Notes: a model not told the origin generated them from the letters alone. Counted from the first letter of the stretch, positions 16,509-25,843 are shown. The stretch: DNA of 50,935 bases from an uncultured Balneola sp. (GCA_902529115.1 CABZVB010000013.1:1-50935); one strand, 5' to 3'. Program-made: numbers and translations.

Positions 16509-17597
16509 ATGAGTTTATCCTGTGGAATAGTGGGCTTACCTAATGTGGGTAAGTCATGCTTATTTAACGCTTTAAGTAATACAAAAGCCGAATCAGCTAA
16601 CTTCCCATTTTGTACTATTGAACCTAATGTTGGATTGGTATCTATTCCTGATCAACGTCTTCTCACCTTAGCAAAGATTGTCCAGTCAGATCGAATAGTA
16701 CCAACTACAATTGAATTTGTAGACATAGCAGGTTTAGTAAAGGGTGCAGCAGAGGGGAAAGGAAAGGGAAATGCTTTTTTGTCAAATATTAGAGAAGTAG
16801 ACTTAATCCTTCATGTTGTTCGGTGTTTCGATGATGATGATATTATTCACGTGGAAGGTTCGGTTGATGTTCAAAGAGATATTTCAATTATTGAGTATGA
16901 ATTAATTCTCAAAGACATCGAAAGTTTAGAAAAAAAAATTCAAAATCTTTTGAAGCAATCTAAGAGTGGTGATAAAGAAGCAAAATCCACCTTAGATGAA
17001 GCAAAAGAATTGCTTGCACATTTAGAGGAAGGTAATAGTGCCAGAAGCTTTAGAGAAGGGAAAGTCCTATTTCGTGATTTATTTCTTTTATCTCAGAAAC
17101 CAGTTCTGTATGCCTGTAATGTGAGTGAAGATGATATCGTTGTCGGAGATAATTCGTATGTTCAGCAGGTTACTGAGTATGCTCGCTCACAGGGTGATGA
17201 AATTGTTAGTTTTTGTGCAAAAATTGAGGCCGAATTAGCTGAGCTTAATGAAGATGAGCGCTCCATGTTTTTGGGAGAATTGGGAATAGATCAAGCAGGG
17301 CTTGCCCGACTTATTACAGCGGCTTATGCCAACTTGGGATTGATCACCTATTTTACTGCAGGCCCCAAAGAGACTCGTGCTTGGACGATTCGTTCAGGCT
17401 TAAAAGCACCTGCTGCAGCAGGAGTTATTCATACTGATTTTGAGCGTGGCTTTATACGAGCAGAAACAATTGCTTTTGATGATTACGTTTCATTCAACGG
17501 TGAAAAAGGGGCAAAAGAAGCTGGTAAAATGCGACAAGAGGGTAAAGAGTATGTTGTCAAAGATGGTGATGTAATGCTTTTCCGATTTAACGTATAA
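16509..17597 (+). CDS. ychF: Ribosome-associated ATPase YchF
   Basis: A 362-residue Obg-superfamily P-loop protein, matching the 363 of E. coli. It has G1 GLPNVGKS near residue 8, G3 DIAGLVKGAAEGKGKGN, and a G4 reading NVSE instead of NKxD, the change that makes YchF prefer ATP over GTP. A coiled-coil insert follows (residues 130-180) and the C-terminal TGS-like domain contains TYFTAGPKETRAW and ends DGDVMLFRFNV. YchF binds ribosomes and modulates stress responses. It is the last gene of the nusB run; a weak hairpin follows the stop. Confidence 0.95.
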   Translation: MSLSCGIVGLPNVGKSCLFNALSNTKAESANFPFCTIEPNVGLVSIPDQRLLTLAKIVQSDRIVPTTIEFVDIAGLVKGAAEGKGKGNAFLSNIREVDLILHVVRCFDDDDIIHVEGSVDVQRDISIIEYELILKDIESLEKKIQNLLKQSKSGDKEAKSTLDEAKELLAHLEEGNSARSFREGKVLFRDLFLLSQKPVLYACNVSEDDIVVGDNSYVQQVTEYARSQGDEIVSFCAKIEAELAELNEDERSMFLGELGIDQAGLARLITAAYANLGLITYFTAGPKETRAWTIRSGLKAPAAAGVIHTDFERGFIRAETIAFDDYVSFNGEKGAKEAGKMRQEGKEYVVKDGDVMLFRFNV

Positions 17598-17600
17598 AGC

Positions 17601-17640
17601 CTTGAAATGCGGTAATTATGTACTTTTCAAGAATTTTATT
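17601..17640 (+). terminator. Weak terminator-like hairpin after ychF
   Basis: CTTGAAA (17601-17607) pairs with TTTCAAG (17625-17631), loop 17 bases, followed by AATTTTATT. The stem is short and AT-rich, so termination is uncertain. It starts three bases after the ychF stop. Confidence 0.3.
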
Positions 17641-17681
17641 TCAATTCCATGTATATCGACGATTCCTGTTGTATCTAAACA

Positions 17682-18428
17682 TCATGGTTTTGATTGTTCA
17701 TGGTCTTCATAGCCCAAGAACATAAGTTCATGTCTTTTGAAAAACAAAACGATTAGTCCTATAAGACCCAAAACTGCGAACATACCAACGTAGGTATATA
17801 GTGCAGGCGAAGGATTGTCAACTGTACTAATCGAACCTGAATAAACTGCAATAGCAGAGTAGGGTAAGCTACCTAAAGCAAAATATAAGACATATTTCCA
17901 AAAGGGCATTCGGGTAGTGCCAGCTAAGCAAGAAGTTATTTCAGGCAACATCGGAGCTGCCCTACATAGCAAGAGAGATAAAGGTCCAAGAGTCTGGAAT
18001 AAATGAATCATCCCTATCTGTTCGGATTCATTTTTACACACCCAATTCAATAATTTTGCTCCATGATAACGGCTAATAAAATAGCCTAGCGATCCTGCCA
18101 ACATCAATCCAAGAGAGGAAAAAAGGATTCCCATCTCTAATCCTAGAAAAAAACCTGACAAAATGGTCAATGATAGCGTTGGAATGGCAATGAAAAGGTC
18201 GACAATTAAAAGTGCGATTATTAGACTGCCGACCCATATAGGTGACCATTTTTGAGCCTCTTGTAACCACAGTTTTATGTCCTCAACACTTAAAACATCT
18301 AGTCCTTTGAAAAGCAATAAGGTCAGAGTGAACACTAGCACCAGCATCCCAACAAATCTCAAAATAGCTTTTATACCCGCATTGAAGTACCATTTTTTTG
18401 TTAATAAATGTAACGGATTAGGGTTCAT
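17682..18428 (-). CDS. TVP38/TMEM64-family (VTT domain) membrane protein
   Basis: A 248-residue integral membrane protein with about five or six hydrophobic segments. The VTT (DedA-like) core shows SLGYFISRYHGAKLL, then RAAPMLPEITSCLAGTTRMP and YFALGSLPYSAIAVYSGS, including the re-entrant loop Arg and Pro residues. Relatives are implicated in lipid scrambling and undecaprenyl-phosphate recycling; which applies here is unknown. It is transcribed toward ychF and 83 bases separate it from the SPOR lipoprotein gene upstream, with no clear promoter motif seen. Confidence 0.82.
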   Translation of the reverse strand: MNPNPLHLLTKKWYFNAGIKAILRFVGMLVLVFTLTLLLFKGLDVLSVEDIKLWLQEAQKWSPIWVGSLIIALLIVDLFIAIPTLSLTILSGFFLGLEMGILFSSLGLMLAGSLGYFISRYHGAKLLNWVCKNESEQIGMIHLFQTLGPLSLLLCRAAPMLPEITSCLAGTTRMPFWKYVLYFALGSLPYSAIAVYSGSISTVDNPSPALYTYVGMFAVLGLIGLIVLFFKRHELMFLGYEDHEQSKP

Positions 18429-18511
18429 TAATAGTAAGCAAGGTGTGGAGAGAGTTAGGGACTAGTATTACAAGATTAACAAGGTCATATTTAAGAGAAT
18501 TTTTTAAGACA

Positions 18512-19213
18512 CTAATTACGTTGAAATCGAATAAGCGCGGAATCCGCGGGAACGTTCCAGGGTACTACCCGATCATACACAACCCAGGCATCTGGAAATT
18601 GGCGTTTAATGATTTGAGATGTTGAATAAGCTCTTGTACGATCATGAAAATCGCCTACATGAACCCTGTAGTATGGAGCTTTAAAAAATGTATAGGTTTC
18701 CGGAGAGTATCCTGTGATATATTGTATGGACCAGGTTCTAAACTCTTTAGCTACCGTATCTGCTGTAGACGGAGAAGGACCTGAATAGATTTGAATACGA
18801 AATCCTTCGTAAAGATTTTTTTCTACAGATTCAGTACTTTTTAATTCCGAATTTGCAGAAAGTTCATCAGGTATTCCATGACTTAGGTTAGCATAAAAAT
18901 CCGACCAATCTAATAGTGGTAAATCTGGTAATTCCAGCTCGTTAGTATTTGTTTCGCTAATCTGGAGCACTGCATTTTGTACAGGTAGATTGCTAATATC
19001 AGTACTTTCTATGATATTAAAATTTTCTACTGCACTTTGACTAATTTCCTCATTCTCAGCAAAAGATTTAACCGATTGAATGGTTACATTTTCCTGCGCT
19101 TTTTCTGTAGAACTGCAACTCATTAAAGTAATGATGAGACCCAATAAAACTATAAAAAGGCTAGTTTTAAAACTGTTTAGCGATATTCTATTGGTGTATA
19201 GATTATTCCGCAT
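18512..19213 (-). CDS. SPOR-domain lipoprotein
   Basis: A 233-residue protein from the ATG at 19213, chosen because it begins four bases after the stop of the preceding gene and puts a good lipobox (IITLMSC) about 32 residues in; an ATG at 19261 would overlap that gene by 44 bases. A low-complexity linker follows, then a C-terminal SPOR domain (about residues 135-215: GFRIQIYSGPS, PYYRVHVGDFHDRTRA, FPDAWVVYDRV). SPOR domains bind denuded peptidoglycan glycan at division sites. Its location behind the deoC-ALDH genes looks like simple co-transcription; no functional link is evident. Confidence 0.82.
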   Translation of the reverse strand: MRNNLYTNRISLNSFKTSLFIVLLGLIITLMSCSSTEKAQENVTIQSVKSFAENEEISQSAVENFNIIESTDISNLPVQNAVLQISETNTNELELPDLPLLDWSDFYANLSHGIPDELSANSELKSTESVEKNLYEGFRIQIYSGPSPSTADTVAKEFRTWSIQYITGYSPETYTFFKAPYYRVHVGDFHDRTRAYSTSQIIKRQFPDAWVVYDRVVPWNVPADSALIRFQRN

Positions 19214-19217
19214 GCGA

Positions 19218-20159
19218 TTATTCAGAGACAGGATGCCACGTAGTTTTAACTTCTTGAACATATAAAATATGATAGGGATCTTTTAATGAATTTAAGCAAT
19301 TGGCTATGGTTTTGTCAGGCGTAGAATTAAGCTCATCTAAGGAAATAAATGATTTCCAAAAATACACTCTTTTCATGTTTGATGCACTTTCAAGTTCACA
19401 CATATTCCGAAAGTTAGTATCCAATGACTCATCTCCAACAAGCAGATCAACATCCATATGTTGAGAAATTGAAGGAATTAGGTCAGTTTTTATGCCGGTT
19501 ATTATGTTCACGATCCCTGCAGGAACATCCGAGGTTGCCAATACCTCTGCAAACGTACAAGAAGGTAAAGGATATTGATGAGAAGCAATAAGTACCTGGC
19601 TATTGCCAGCAACCATATTGGGTAGAAGTAGTCCAAGCATTCCTAATAGACTAGGTGTTTCGGGGCAGATAATTCCTACTACCCCTATCGATTCTTGGCG
19701 GCTAAAATTGAAGTGATTACTTGCTACAGGATTTATACTGCCAAAAACTTGAGTAGTTTTATCGGTCCAACCTGCAAAATATACAATGAGTTCAACACAG
19801 GCATTTACTTCTTGCTCTGCTGCTTGTTTAGTATAACCTAGAAGAACCATTTCGTGGATGAATTGCTCTCGACGTCCAGACAAAATTTCAGCTATTCGAT
19901 AAATGATTTGGCCTCGATTATACGCGGTCTTATCCGTCCAAGCTCCATGGGCTTTACGGGCAACTTGAACTGCATTACGAATATCTTTTCTGGTTGATAG
20001 GCCAACATTAGCTATATGCTTATCACTCGGATCTTTAACAGAATAATATCGTCCAGATTCGGTTCGTGGAAATTCTCCGTTAATATAGTTTTTGTATGTT
20101 TTTGGGATTGAATTCATCGTATTTGACTGTGAGGCAGTGTGGTTAGTTTGTTTATCCAT
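19218..20159 (-). CDS. Truncated aldehyde-dehydrogenase-like protein (no catalytic half)
   Basis: A 313-residue ALDH relative, against about 490 for a complete enzyme. It keeps the N-terminal oligomerisation/NAD-fold part: YKNYINGEFPRTESGRYYSV, VQVARKAHGAWTDKTAYNRG, VGVIGIICPETPSLLGMLG style strands (here SIGVVGIICPETPS) and PAGIVNIITG. It lacks the FELGG glutamate and the cysteine loop that are present in its neighbour, and ends in an unrelated tail. The frame is clean, with no sign of a recent stop or frameshift. It follows the full ALDH by two bases. The pair mirrors ALDH16, where an active ALDH is fused to a non-catalytic ALDH domain, so a structural subunit is the best inference. Confidence 0.82.
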   Translation of the reverse strand: MDKQTNHTASQSNTMNSIPKTYKNYINGEFPRTESGRYYSVKDPSDKHIANVGLSTRKDIRNAVQVARKAHGAWTDKTAYNRGQIIYRIAEILSGRREQFIHEMVLLGYTKQAAEQEVNACVELIVYFAGWTDKTTQVFGSINPVASNHFNFSRQESIGVVGIICPETPSLLGMLGLLLPNMVAGNSQVLIASHQYPLPSCTFAEVLATSDVPAGIVNIITGIKTDLIPSISQHMDVDLLVGDESLDTNFRNMCELESASNMKRVYFWKSFISLDELNSTPDKTIANCLNSLKDPYHILYVQEVKTTWHPVSE

Positions 20160-20161
20160 AG

Positions 20162-21670
20162 TTACATGCCTCCACTATTTTCTAGCTTAACATAAGCATG
20201 AAGGCCTGAAATACCCCCTTCTCGGCCCTTTCCACTCTCTTTGTATCCACCAAAAGGGGAGGTTGGGTCAAACTTATTGTAGGTATTTGACCATACAACC
20301 CCAGACTTAAGCTTAGTTCCGACATGAAATATTTTAGATCCTTTATCCGTCCAGATACCATTCGCGAGTCCATAAGGAGTATTGTTTGCTTTTTCAATAG
20401 CTTCTTCGGTGGTTCGAAATGTTTGAATGGTTAGAACGGGGCCAAAAATTTCTTCTTGTACAACCGTAGAAGATTGGGAGACACCTGTTAAAAGAGTGGG
20501 GGGGAAGTAAAAACCTTTGTTGGGCAAAGTGCCTGAGCACTCATAGCAGGAAGCACCTTCCTTAATACCTGTATCCACATAGCGTTGTATAGTGTCAAGT
20601 TGTGTCCTAGAATTAACTGCACCTATGTCGGTATTTTTGTCTAAGGGATCGCCAATGATTAAATGTTGCATACGTTTTTTTAATAAATCGATCACTCTAT
20701 CTGCGACTCCTTCTTGAACTAATAATCTAGAACCTGCGCAACAAACGTGCCCTTGGTTAAAAAATATTGCATTAACAATACCTTCGACGGCTTCATTTAG
20801 GGCGGCATCATCAAAAAGTATGTAAGCTCCCTTTCCCCCGAGTTCAAAGGTCGCGGATATCTGCCTTTTCGCAATAGATCGCTGAATAGATTTTCCGACT
20901 CCTGTCGAACCCGTGAAGGCTATTTTATCAATATCAGGATGTTGTACTAGGTATTCACCTGTTGATCCAGCACCGGTTATTATATTAACAACTCCATTTG
21001 GTAGTCCAATGTCCTTCAGTAACTCACAAAATTTAAGTGCTGTAAGGGAGGTTGTTTCTGCCGGCTTTAATACTACGGTATTCCCGCATGCTAAAGCAGG
21101 GGCTATTTTCCATGCCAGCATGAGAAGAGGAAAATTCCAAGGTATAATCTGTGCGCAGACACCTAAGGGTTTAGGATGTTTTCCAGGGAAGGCAAAGGCT
21201 AGCTTATCGGCCCACCCTGCGTAATAAAAAAAGTAAGCCGCAGCCAAAGGTATATCAACATCTCTCGATTCACGTATGGGTTTTCCACCATCCATACTCT
21301 CAAGTACGGCAAATTCCCTAGCACGTTCTTGAAGCATTCTTGCAATGCGATATAAATAGTGTGATCGTTGGGTGCCAGAGTAATTACCCCATTCACCCTC
21401 AAATGCTGCTCGAGCAGCTTTCACAGCAGAATCTACATCGGATTCAGAAGCTTCTGTGCAACGGTAAATGGCTTCACCATTGGCGGGGTTAATACTCTCG
21501 AAGGATTGATTTTCATCATAGTTCGTAAAGCTTCCATTGATGAAAAGTCCATAGCTCTTGTTAAAAGTAGCATGGGAAGTATTTTCAAGTGCCTCTGCAT
21601 AGGACCAATCTAACGGAATAGATTTCCGGTTTTCTGGGTTTGTTTGGTCGGATATTTTCTTTTCAGACAT
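20162..21670 (-). CDS. Aldehyde dehydrogenase (NAD-type)
   Basis: A 502-residue ALDH with all catalytic features: the oxyanion Asn in IIPWNFPLLM (about residue 179), Lys202 in VVLKPAE, the Rossmann loop FTGSTGVGKS, general base Glu276 in FELGGKGAY, and catalytic Cys310 in FFNQGHVCCAGSR, then EEIFGPVLTI. It lies between deoC, five bases upstream, and the truncated ALDH-like gene, two bases downstream. DeoC releases acetaldehyde, so this enzyme probably oxidises it to acetate; that assignment rests on context. The best family match from architecture is the ALDH16-type first domain. Confidence 0.92.
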   Translation of the reverse strand: MSEKKISDQTNPENRKSIPLDWSYAEALENTSHATFNKSYGLFINGSFTNYDENQSFESINPANGEAIYRCTEASESDVDSAVKAARAAFEGEWGNYSGTQRSHYLYRIARMLQERAREFAVLESMDGGKPIRESRDVDIPLAAAYFFYYAGWADKLAFAFPGKHPKPLGVCAQIIPWNFPLLMLAWKIAPALACGNTVVLKPAETTSLTALKFCELLKDIGLPNGVVNIITGAGSTGEYLVQHPDIDKIAFTGSTGVGKSIQRSIAKRQISATFELGGKGAYILFDDAALNEAVEGIVNAIFFNQGHVCCAGSRLLVQEGVADRVIDLLKKRMQHLIIGDPLDKNTDIGAVNSRTQLDTIQRYVDTGIKEGASCYECSGTLPNKGFYFPPTLLTGVSQSSTVVQEEIFGPVLTIQTFRTTEEAIEKANNTPYGLANGIWTDKGSKIFHVGTKLKSGVVWSNTYNKFDPTSPFGGYKESGKGREGGISGLHAYVKLENSGGM

Positions 21671-21675
21671 AATCG

Positions 21676-22560
21676 TTAGTCGTTTGAAAAATAATTAAGC
21701 GATTGATAACGTCCTGTTTTCTCTTTGACCCATTGCATGAGTACATCATTGGCTAATGAGCTTGCACCAAATCGAAATAAGGAAGGATTCAGCCAATCAA
21801 TTCCAAGCGTTTCTTTAACCATTACTAAGTATTGAATGGCTTGCTTTGAACTACGAATACCACCTGCTGGCTTCATTCCAACTTTAACACCGGTAGAATT
21901 GTAATTGTCTCGAATAGCTTGCAGCATGACTAAAACAACAGGCATAGAAGCTGCAGGAGATATTTTTCCTGTAGATGTTTTGATGAAATCTGCACCCGCC
22001 TTCATAGCTAAATCGCTAGCCATACGTATATTTTCAAGGGATCCAAGTTCTCCCGTTTCTAATATTACCTTTAAATGAGCACTGCCACAGGCTTGTTTGA
22101 TTTGGGCAATTTCATCGTATACCTTAGTATACTCACCTGATAAAAAAGCCCCTCTAGAGATAACCATATCAATTTCATCTGCTCCTTCAGAAACTGCATA
22201 TTCTACATCATCCAGTTTGATTTGTAATGAAGACATTCCACTCGGAAATGCAGTAGCTACGCTTGCGACAGATATAGAGGAATTTTTAAGGATATTTTTT
22301 GCTAATGCAACTCGATTGGGATAAACGCAGACCGCCGCTACTGAAGGTATATTAGGTAGTTCGGTGTAGGGAAGTAATGCCTTATTGCATAATTGACGAA
22401 CTTTTCCATCAGAATCGCTACCCTCTAGAGTAGTAAGATCCATCATACGAAGAGCTAGATCAAGTGCTTGTAATTTTGATTCTCTTTTAATGCTTCTGGT
22501 ACATATTCGTGTTACACGTTCTTGAATCCCAACTGCATCTATGGGTATGCGATTAATCAT
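21676..22560 (-). CDS. deoC: Deoxyribose-phosphate aldolase, long type
   Basis: A 294-residue class I aldolase that splits 2-deoxyribose 5-phosphate into glyceraldehyde 3-phosphate and acetaldehyde. The Schiff-base Lys is in ADFIKTSTGK and the second active-site Lys in GMKPAGGIRSS; AVCVYPNRV and EIDMVISRGAF are further TIM-barrel strands. The first 55 residues (IGIQERVTRICTRSIK-like helix and LTTLEGSD) are longer than in E. coli DeoC (259) and resemble the extended animal/actinobacterial type. The order deoC-ALDH-ALDH-like is a known arrangement and makes a short deoxynucleoside-sugar catabolic unit. It starts 13 bases after the GT2 gene. Confidence 0.93.
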   Translation of the reverse strand: MINRIPIDAVGIQERVTRICTRSIKRESKLQALDLALRMMDLTTLEGSDSDGKVRQLCNKALLPYTELPNIPSVAAVCVYPNRVALAKNILKNSSISVASVATAFPSGMSSLQIKLDDVEYAVSEGADEIDMVISRGAFLSGEYTKVYDEIAQIKQACGSAHLKVILETGELGSLENIRMASDLAMKAGADFIKTSTGKISPAASMPVVLVMLQAIRDNYNSTGVKVGMKPAGGIRSSKQAIQYLVMVKETLGIDWLNPSLFRFGASSLANDVLMQWVKEKTGRYQSLNYFSND

Positions 22561-22573
22561 TAACTTTTAATTG

Positions 22574-23692
22574 TCATTTTTGAATTTCACTAAAAAATCT
22601 CTTCTTTTTTATGAAAAACTCCCAAATTAAAAACGGCCGTTTGTAGACATTACTTATATCTGTAGTACCTCTAGTCATTTCTGATGTAGTAATTGTATTT
22701 AAAGACCTTTTTTGCAACAATTTAGGTATTTCTTTTACTAAAGATAAATGAGCTGTGTATATTGCTTTAGCTTCAATGAATTTTCCTGAGAAGAGAGCTC
22801 GTTTAAGAGCTATGATATCCAAAAGGTATCGAATAAATAATGTCTGAAATAAGTGATATTTGGGTAGATTTTTTATAAGCATATACCAATTATTCCTAAA
22901 ATTGTACCAAATCTTTTTGTACGATCCTTGATCTAAGGAACCCCCACCGATGTGGTAGACTTTTGCTCTATGACAGAAGCTTATAGCATGGCCTTTGTGG
23001 CGAGCACGCCAGCATAAGTCAATTTCTTCCATATGCATTTCGAAATCTTCATCGAACCCGTGAAGTTCTTGAAAGAGGTTTCTGTTTATAACCATGGCAG
23101 CCCCTGATGCCCAATCAAGTGTTATGTCGGTATCGTATTGACCGGTATCTTCCTCTACAATATCAAAAATACGCCCCCGGCAGTATGGGTATCCATATCG
23201 GTCTATAAAACCACCAGCAGCTCCAGCATATTCAAAATGTGTGGGATTATTTGTGGATAAAATTTTGGGTTGAAAGATTTGGCTTTCGGGTTTTGATAAA
23301 ATACACGTGTTAAGGGCATCAAGCCACTTAGGTTCCACTTTGACATCATTATTTAAAAAAATCAAGTATTCGTTATTGCAATGGTCTATTGCACGATTAT
23401 TTCCTCCTGAAAAAAAATAATTAGTACCAAGCTCTACTACTGAGATATCCGGGAAGTGCTGTTTAACCCATTTAGGGCTGCTATCGGTTGACCCATTATC
23501 CACTAGAATAATCTCCATGGATTCATAGTCAGTATCATAGATACTAGGTAAGCATTCTTGAAGGTGAGTCAATCCATTCCAATTTAGTATGATGATGCTA
23601 AAAGAGGTCAAGTAATTAGGTCGTTTTGTTAAAAAAACTTGTACTTTGAGAATAGTTAATTGACTTTGCCCAAAGCCGTTGAAAATTACCAT
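22574..23692 (-). CDS. Glycosyltransferase family 2 (rhamnosyltransferase-like)
   Basis: Up to 372 residues. The GT2 fold shows SIIILNWNGLTHLQECLPSI, the strand IILVDNGSTDSS, an NND motif in FLNNDVKVEP in place of DxD, and the acid pair in MHMEEIDLCWRARHKGH. The second part has amphipathic or membrane-leaning helices. Enzymes of this type add sugars to lipopolysaccharide or capsule; the sugar is unknown. The ATG at 23692 leaves only 18 bases to the divergent phosphoesterase gene. An in-frame TTG at 23611, giving MTSFSIIILNWNG, is the more typical start and would leave room for a promoter, so the first 27 residues are uncertain. Confidence 0.85.
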   Translation of the reverse strand: MVIFNGFGQSQLTILKVQVFLTKRPNYLTSFSIIILNWNGLTHLQECLPSIYDTDYESMEIILVDNGSTDSSPKWVKQHFPDISVVELGTNYFFSGGNNRAIDHCNNEYLIFLNNDVKVEPKWLDALNTCILSKPESQIFQPKILSTNNPTHFEYAGAAGGFIDRYGYPYCRGRIFDIVEEDTGQYDTDITLDWASGAAMVINRNLFQELHGFDEDFEMHMEEIDLCWRARHKGHAISFCHRAKVYHIGGGSLDQGSYKKIWYNFRNNWYMLIKNLPKYHLFQTLFIRYLLDIIALKRALFSGKFIEAKAIYTAHLSLVKEIPKLLQKRSLNTITTSEMTRGTTDISNVYKRPFLIWEFFIKKKRFFSEIQK

Positions 23693-23710
23693 ACATGATA
23701 CTAATTAATT

Positions 23711-24223
23711 ATGAAAATAGGCTTAATTTCAGATACCCATAGTTTTTTCGATATTCAGTTACGTTCATACTTTTCGGACTGTGACGAAATTTGGCATGCT
23801 GGTGATTTCGGAGCCATACAAGTCGCCGAAGAACTTAAAAAAATTGCACCCTTACGTGGAGTCTATGGGAATATAGATGGGCAAGAGATTCGACAACACT
23901 ATCCTTTGCATCTTCGCTTTACTTGTGAGGGTATTGACGTTTGGATGACTCATATTGGAGGAATACCTGGTAGATACTGTCTACCTTTAAGGAAGAATAT
24001 TATGAAAAATCCACCAGATCTATTCATTTGTGGTCACTCTCACATTTTGAAAATAGTTAGAGATAAAGAGTGTAAAAATATGCTGTATATGAATCCTGGA
24101 GCGGCTGGAAAACAAGGATTTCAACAATACCGAACCGTGGTTACATTTGAAATAAGCCAATCTAAGCTATCCAACGCGCAGGTGGTTCATTTGGGTGAGT
24201 TAGAAAAAAAATCGTCCGCTTGA
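23711..24223 (+). CDS. YfcE/MJ0936-type metallophosphoesterase
   Basis: A 170-residue small phosphodiesterase. Metal ligands are visible in MKIGLISDTHS, IWHAGDFG, VYGNIDG (here Asn and Asp of the GNCD/GNID motif), and the histidines WMTHIGG and FICGHSH. YfcE-family enzymes hydrolyse phosphodiesters in vitro; the natural substrate is usually unknown. It is divergent from the GT2 gene and convergent with the desaturase gene, so it is probably a one-gene unit. Confidence 0.85.
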   Translation: MKIGLISDTHSFFDIQLRSYFSDCDEIWHAGDFGAIQVAEELKKIAPLRGVYGNIDGQEIRQHYPLHLRFTCEGIDVWMTHIGGIPGRYCLPLRKNIMKNPPDLFICGHSHILKIVRDKECKNMLYMNPGAAGKQGFQQYRTVVTFEISQSKLSNAQVVHLGELEKKSSA

Positions 24224-24239
24224 TTGATCGGTAGAATAT

Positions 24240-24257
24240 ATATATAAATTTATATAT
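24240..24257. repeat. AT-only perfect palindrome between convergent genes
   Basis: An 18-base perfect palindrome, 9 bases per arm, made only of A and T. It lies between two convergent stop codons (24223 and 24266) and may help end transcription from both sides, but such AT palindromes also arise by chance in AT-rich DNA. Confidence 0.4.
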
Positions 24258-24265
24258 CGAGTTGA

Positions 24266-25843
24266 TTAATGTTTGCTCTGATTCACTAACTTTTGAACGT
24301 TAAATGCTGACTGAAGAACCAAGGGGATACCCCCGCCCGGATGAACAGAGCCACCTGTAAGAAACAGCCCATTGATTGCTTTGGATTGGTTTCTAGGTCT
24401 TAAAAAGGCTGAAAAAAGTCCATTGGAGGAAGTTCCATAAATACTACCTTTATTGGACCTATATCGGTCGTAGAAGTGAAATGGAGATCTGATTTCCTGA
24501 TATTGAATATGCTGGGATAGTCCAGTTAACCCTCTGTTTTCAAGATCCGATATAATTTTATTGGCATAAACTGTTGTAGTTGGATCTTCTGATAATGTAT
24601 CGAGGTAAGGTGCATTAACTAGAATGAATAGATTTGATCCACCATTTGGAGCATCATCCGGATCGGAGTAAGAGCTATTTGCTATATAGATGGTTGGGTC
24701 ATTTGGCAGTTTCTTCCTATGGAAAATATCATGGAATTCCTGCTTGTAATCTTTGCTAAAAAATATGTTGTGATGTTTAAGCTGATCATAGCGGCGATCA
24801 AGGCCTAGTAACAAAACAAAGCCTGAGCATGAAGGCTCTGAGTACCGGGTTTGTAGTAGCTGTAATTTTGGACGAACTCTACTAGAAAGTAGATGTTGGT
24901 AGGTTTCGTAAGCATCACTATTTGATACTACTTTGTTGCAGTAAAATTTGGTTGATACTAGCTGTTTTGGTTCATTTGAAAGATTTTGTGATGCAAAGTT
25001 TTGGATTGAAATATACTCTATTCCCTCAATTTTTTTTCTGGTTCCGCTGGTATCCACTAATATTCTACGGACATCGGTGTTCGTGTGTATTTGAACACCC
25101 AATTTGTTTGCAAGCACCTCTAATTGTTTTACTAAGGTGTGCATTCCACCTAGTATGTAGTAACCACCTATATTGAGCTCAACATGAGGAATTACATTAA
25201 GTGTGCCTGGTGCTGAGTATGGTGAAGAACCGTTGTAGGTGGTAAACCGTTTAAAAAACTGTCGTAAGTAGACAGAACTAAAACGTTCATCAATCACGTC
25301 ACTGACACTTTTGAAGGCGTCAATACTAAAAAAAGAGCTAATATTTAGTCCCTTTAAATCAGATAAATTATTAAGTGTGTTAAATAAAAATGCGTCCGCT
25401 GTTTTGTCATAAAGCACTCTTATATACTCTAAAAATTCAGCATAGGCTTGTTGATCTTCCGGAGCAATGCGACCAATTTCTTGAGCCGTTTTATGGGGAT
25501 CTTCATAGCATTCGAAGTGTTTACCGTCGGCATAATAGTATCGGCAAATGGGGTGAACTTCTTTAAGTATCAGCCAGTCTTTGAGTGATTCTCCACAAGA
25601 AGTAAAAAAAGCTTCCAACAAAAAAGGCATGGTTAATAGACTAGGACCTGTGTCAAAACGGTAGCCTTGAAAACACTGCTCATCCATTTTTCCGCCAACT
25701 CGTTCATTTTTTTCAAATAAAGTAACCTTGTATCCGTCTGCAGCAAGTAAGCAGGCACTCATAAGACCACCAATACCGCCACCAATAACACCTACTATGT
25801 TTTTATTGGGTACAGGTACCTTGTTGTTAAGGGTCAAATGCAT
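24266..25843 (-). CDS. crtI: CrtI-family carotenoid desaturase
   Basis: A 525-residue FAD enzyme. The dinucleotide site GVIGGGIGGLMSACLLAADG with LFEKNERVGGK is followed by GYRFDTGPSLLTMP, YSAPGTLNVIPH and the mid-domain GGYYILGGMHTLVKQL; the C-terminus has LFLTGGSVHPGGGIPLVLQS, which closes the FAD site. Members desaturate phytoene or later carotenoids (CrtI/CrtD type), and I cannot tell which step applies. No crtB or other carotenoid gene lies in the window, so it is an orphan here. It is divergent from the THUMP-like methyltransferase gene. Confidence 0.85.
   Translation of the reverse strand: MHLTLNNKVPVPNKNIVGVIGGGIGGLMSACLLAADGYKVTLFEKNERVGGKMDEQCFQGYRFDTGPSLLTMPFLLEAFFTSCGESLKDWLILKEVHPICRYYYADGKHFECYEDPHKTAQEIGRIAPEDQQAYAEFLEYIRVLYDKTADAFLFNTLNNLSDLKGLNISSFFSIDAFKSVSDVIDERFSSVYLRQFFKRFTTYNGSSPYSAPGTLNVIPHVELNIGGYYILGGMHTLVKQLEVLANKLGVQIHTNTDVRRILVDTSGTRKKIEGIEYISIQNFASQNLSNEPKQLVSTKFYCNKVVSNSDAYETYQHLLSSRVRPKLQLLQTRYSEPSCSGFVLLLGLDRRYDQLKHHNIFFSKDYKQEFHDIFHRKKLPNDPTIYIANSSYSDPDDAPNGGSNLFILVNAPYLDTLSEDPTTTVYANKIISDLENRGLTGLSQHIQYQEIRSPFHFYDRYRSNKGSIYGTSSNGLFSAFLRPRNQSKAINGLFLTGGSVHPGGGIPLVLQSAFNVQKLVNQSKH

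Noticed and set aside
19218..20159. Short ALDH gene as a pseudogene remnant
   Set aside because: The frame is intact, tightly spaced with its neighbours and has a distinct tail, which fits a maintained non-catalytic protein better.
24240..24257. Palindrome as a specific regulator site
   Set aside because: AT-only and located between two gene ends; most likely chance or a weak terminator.
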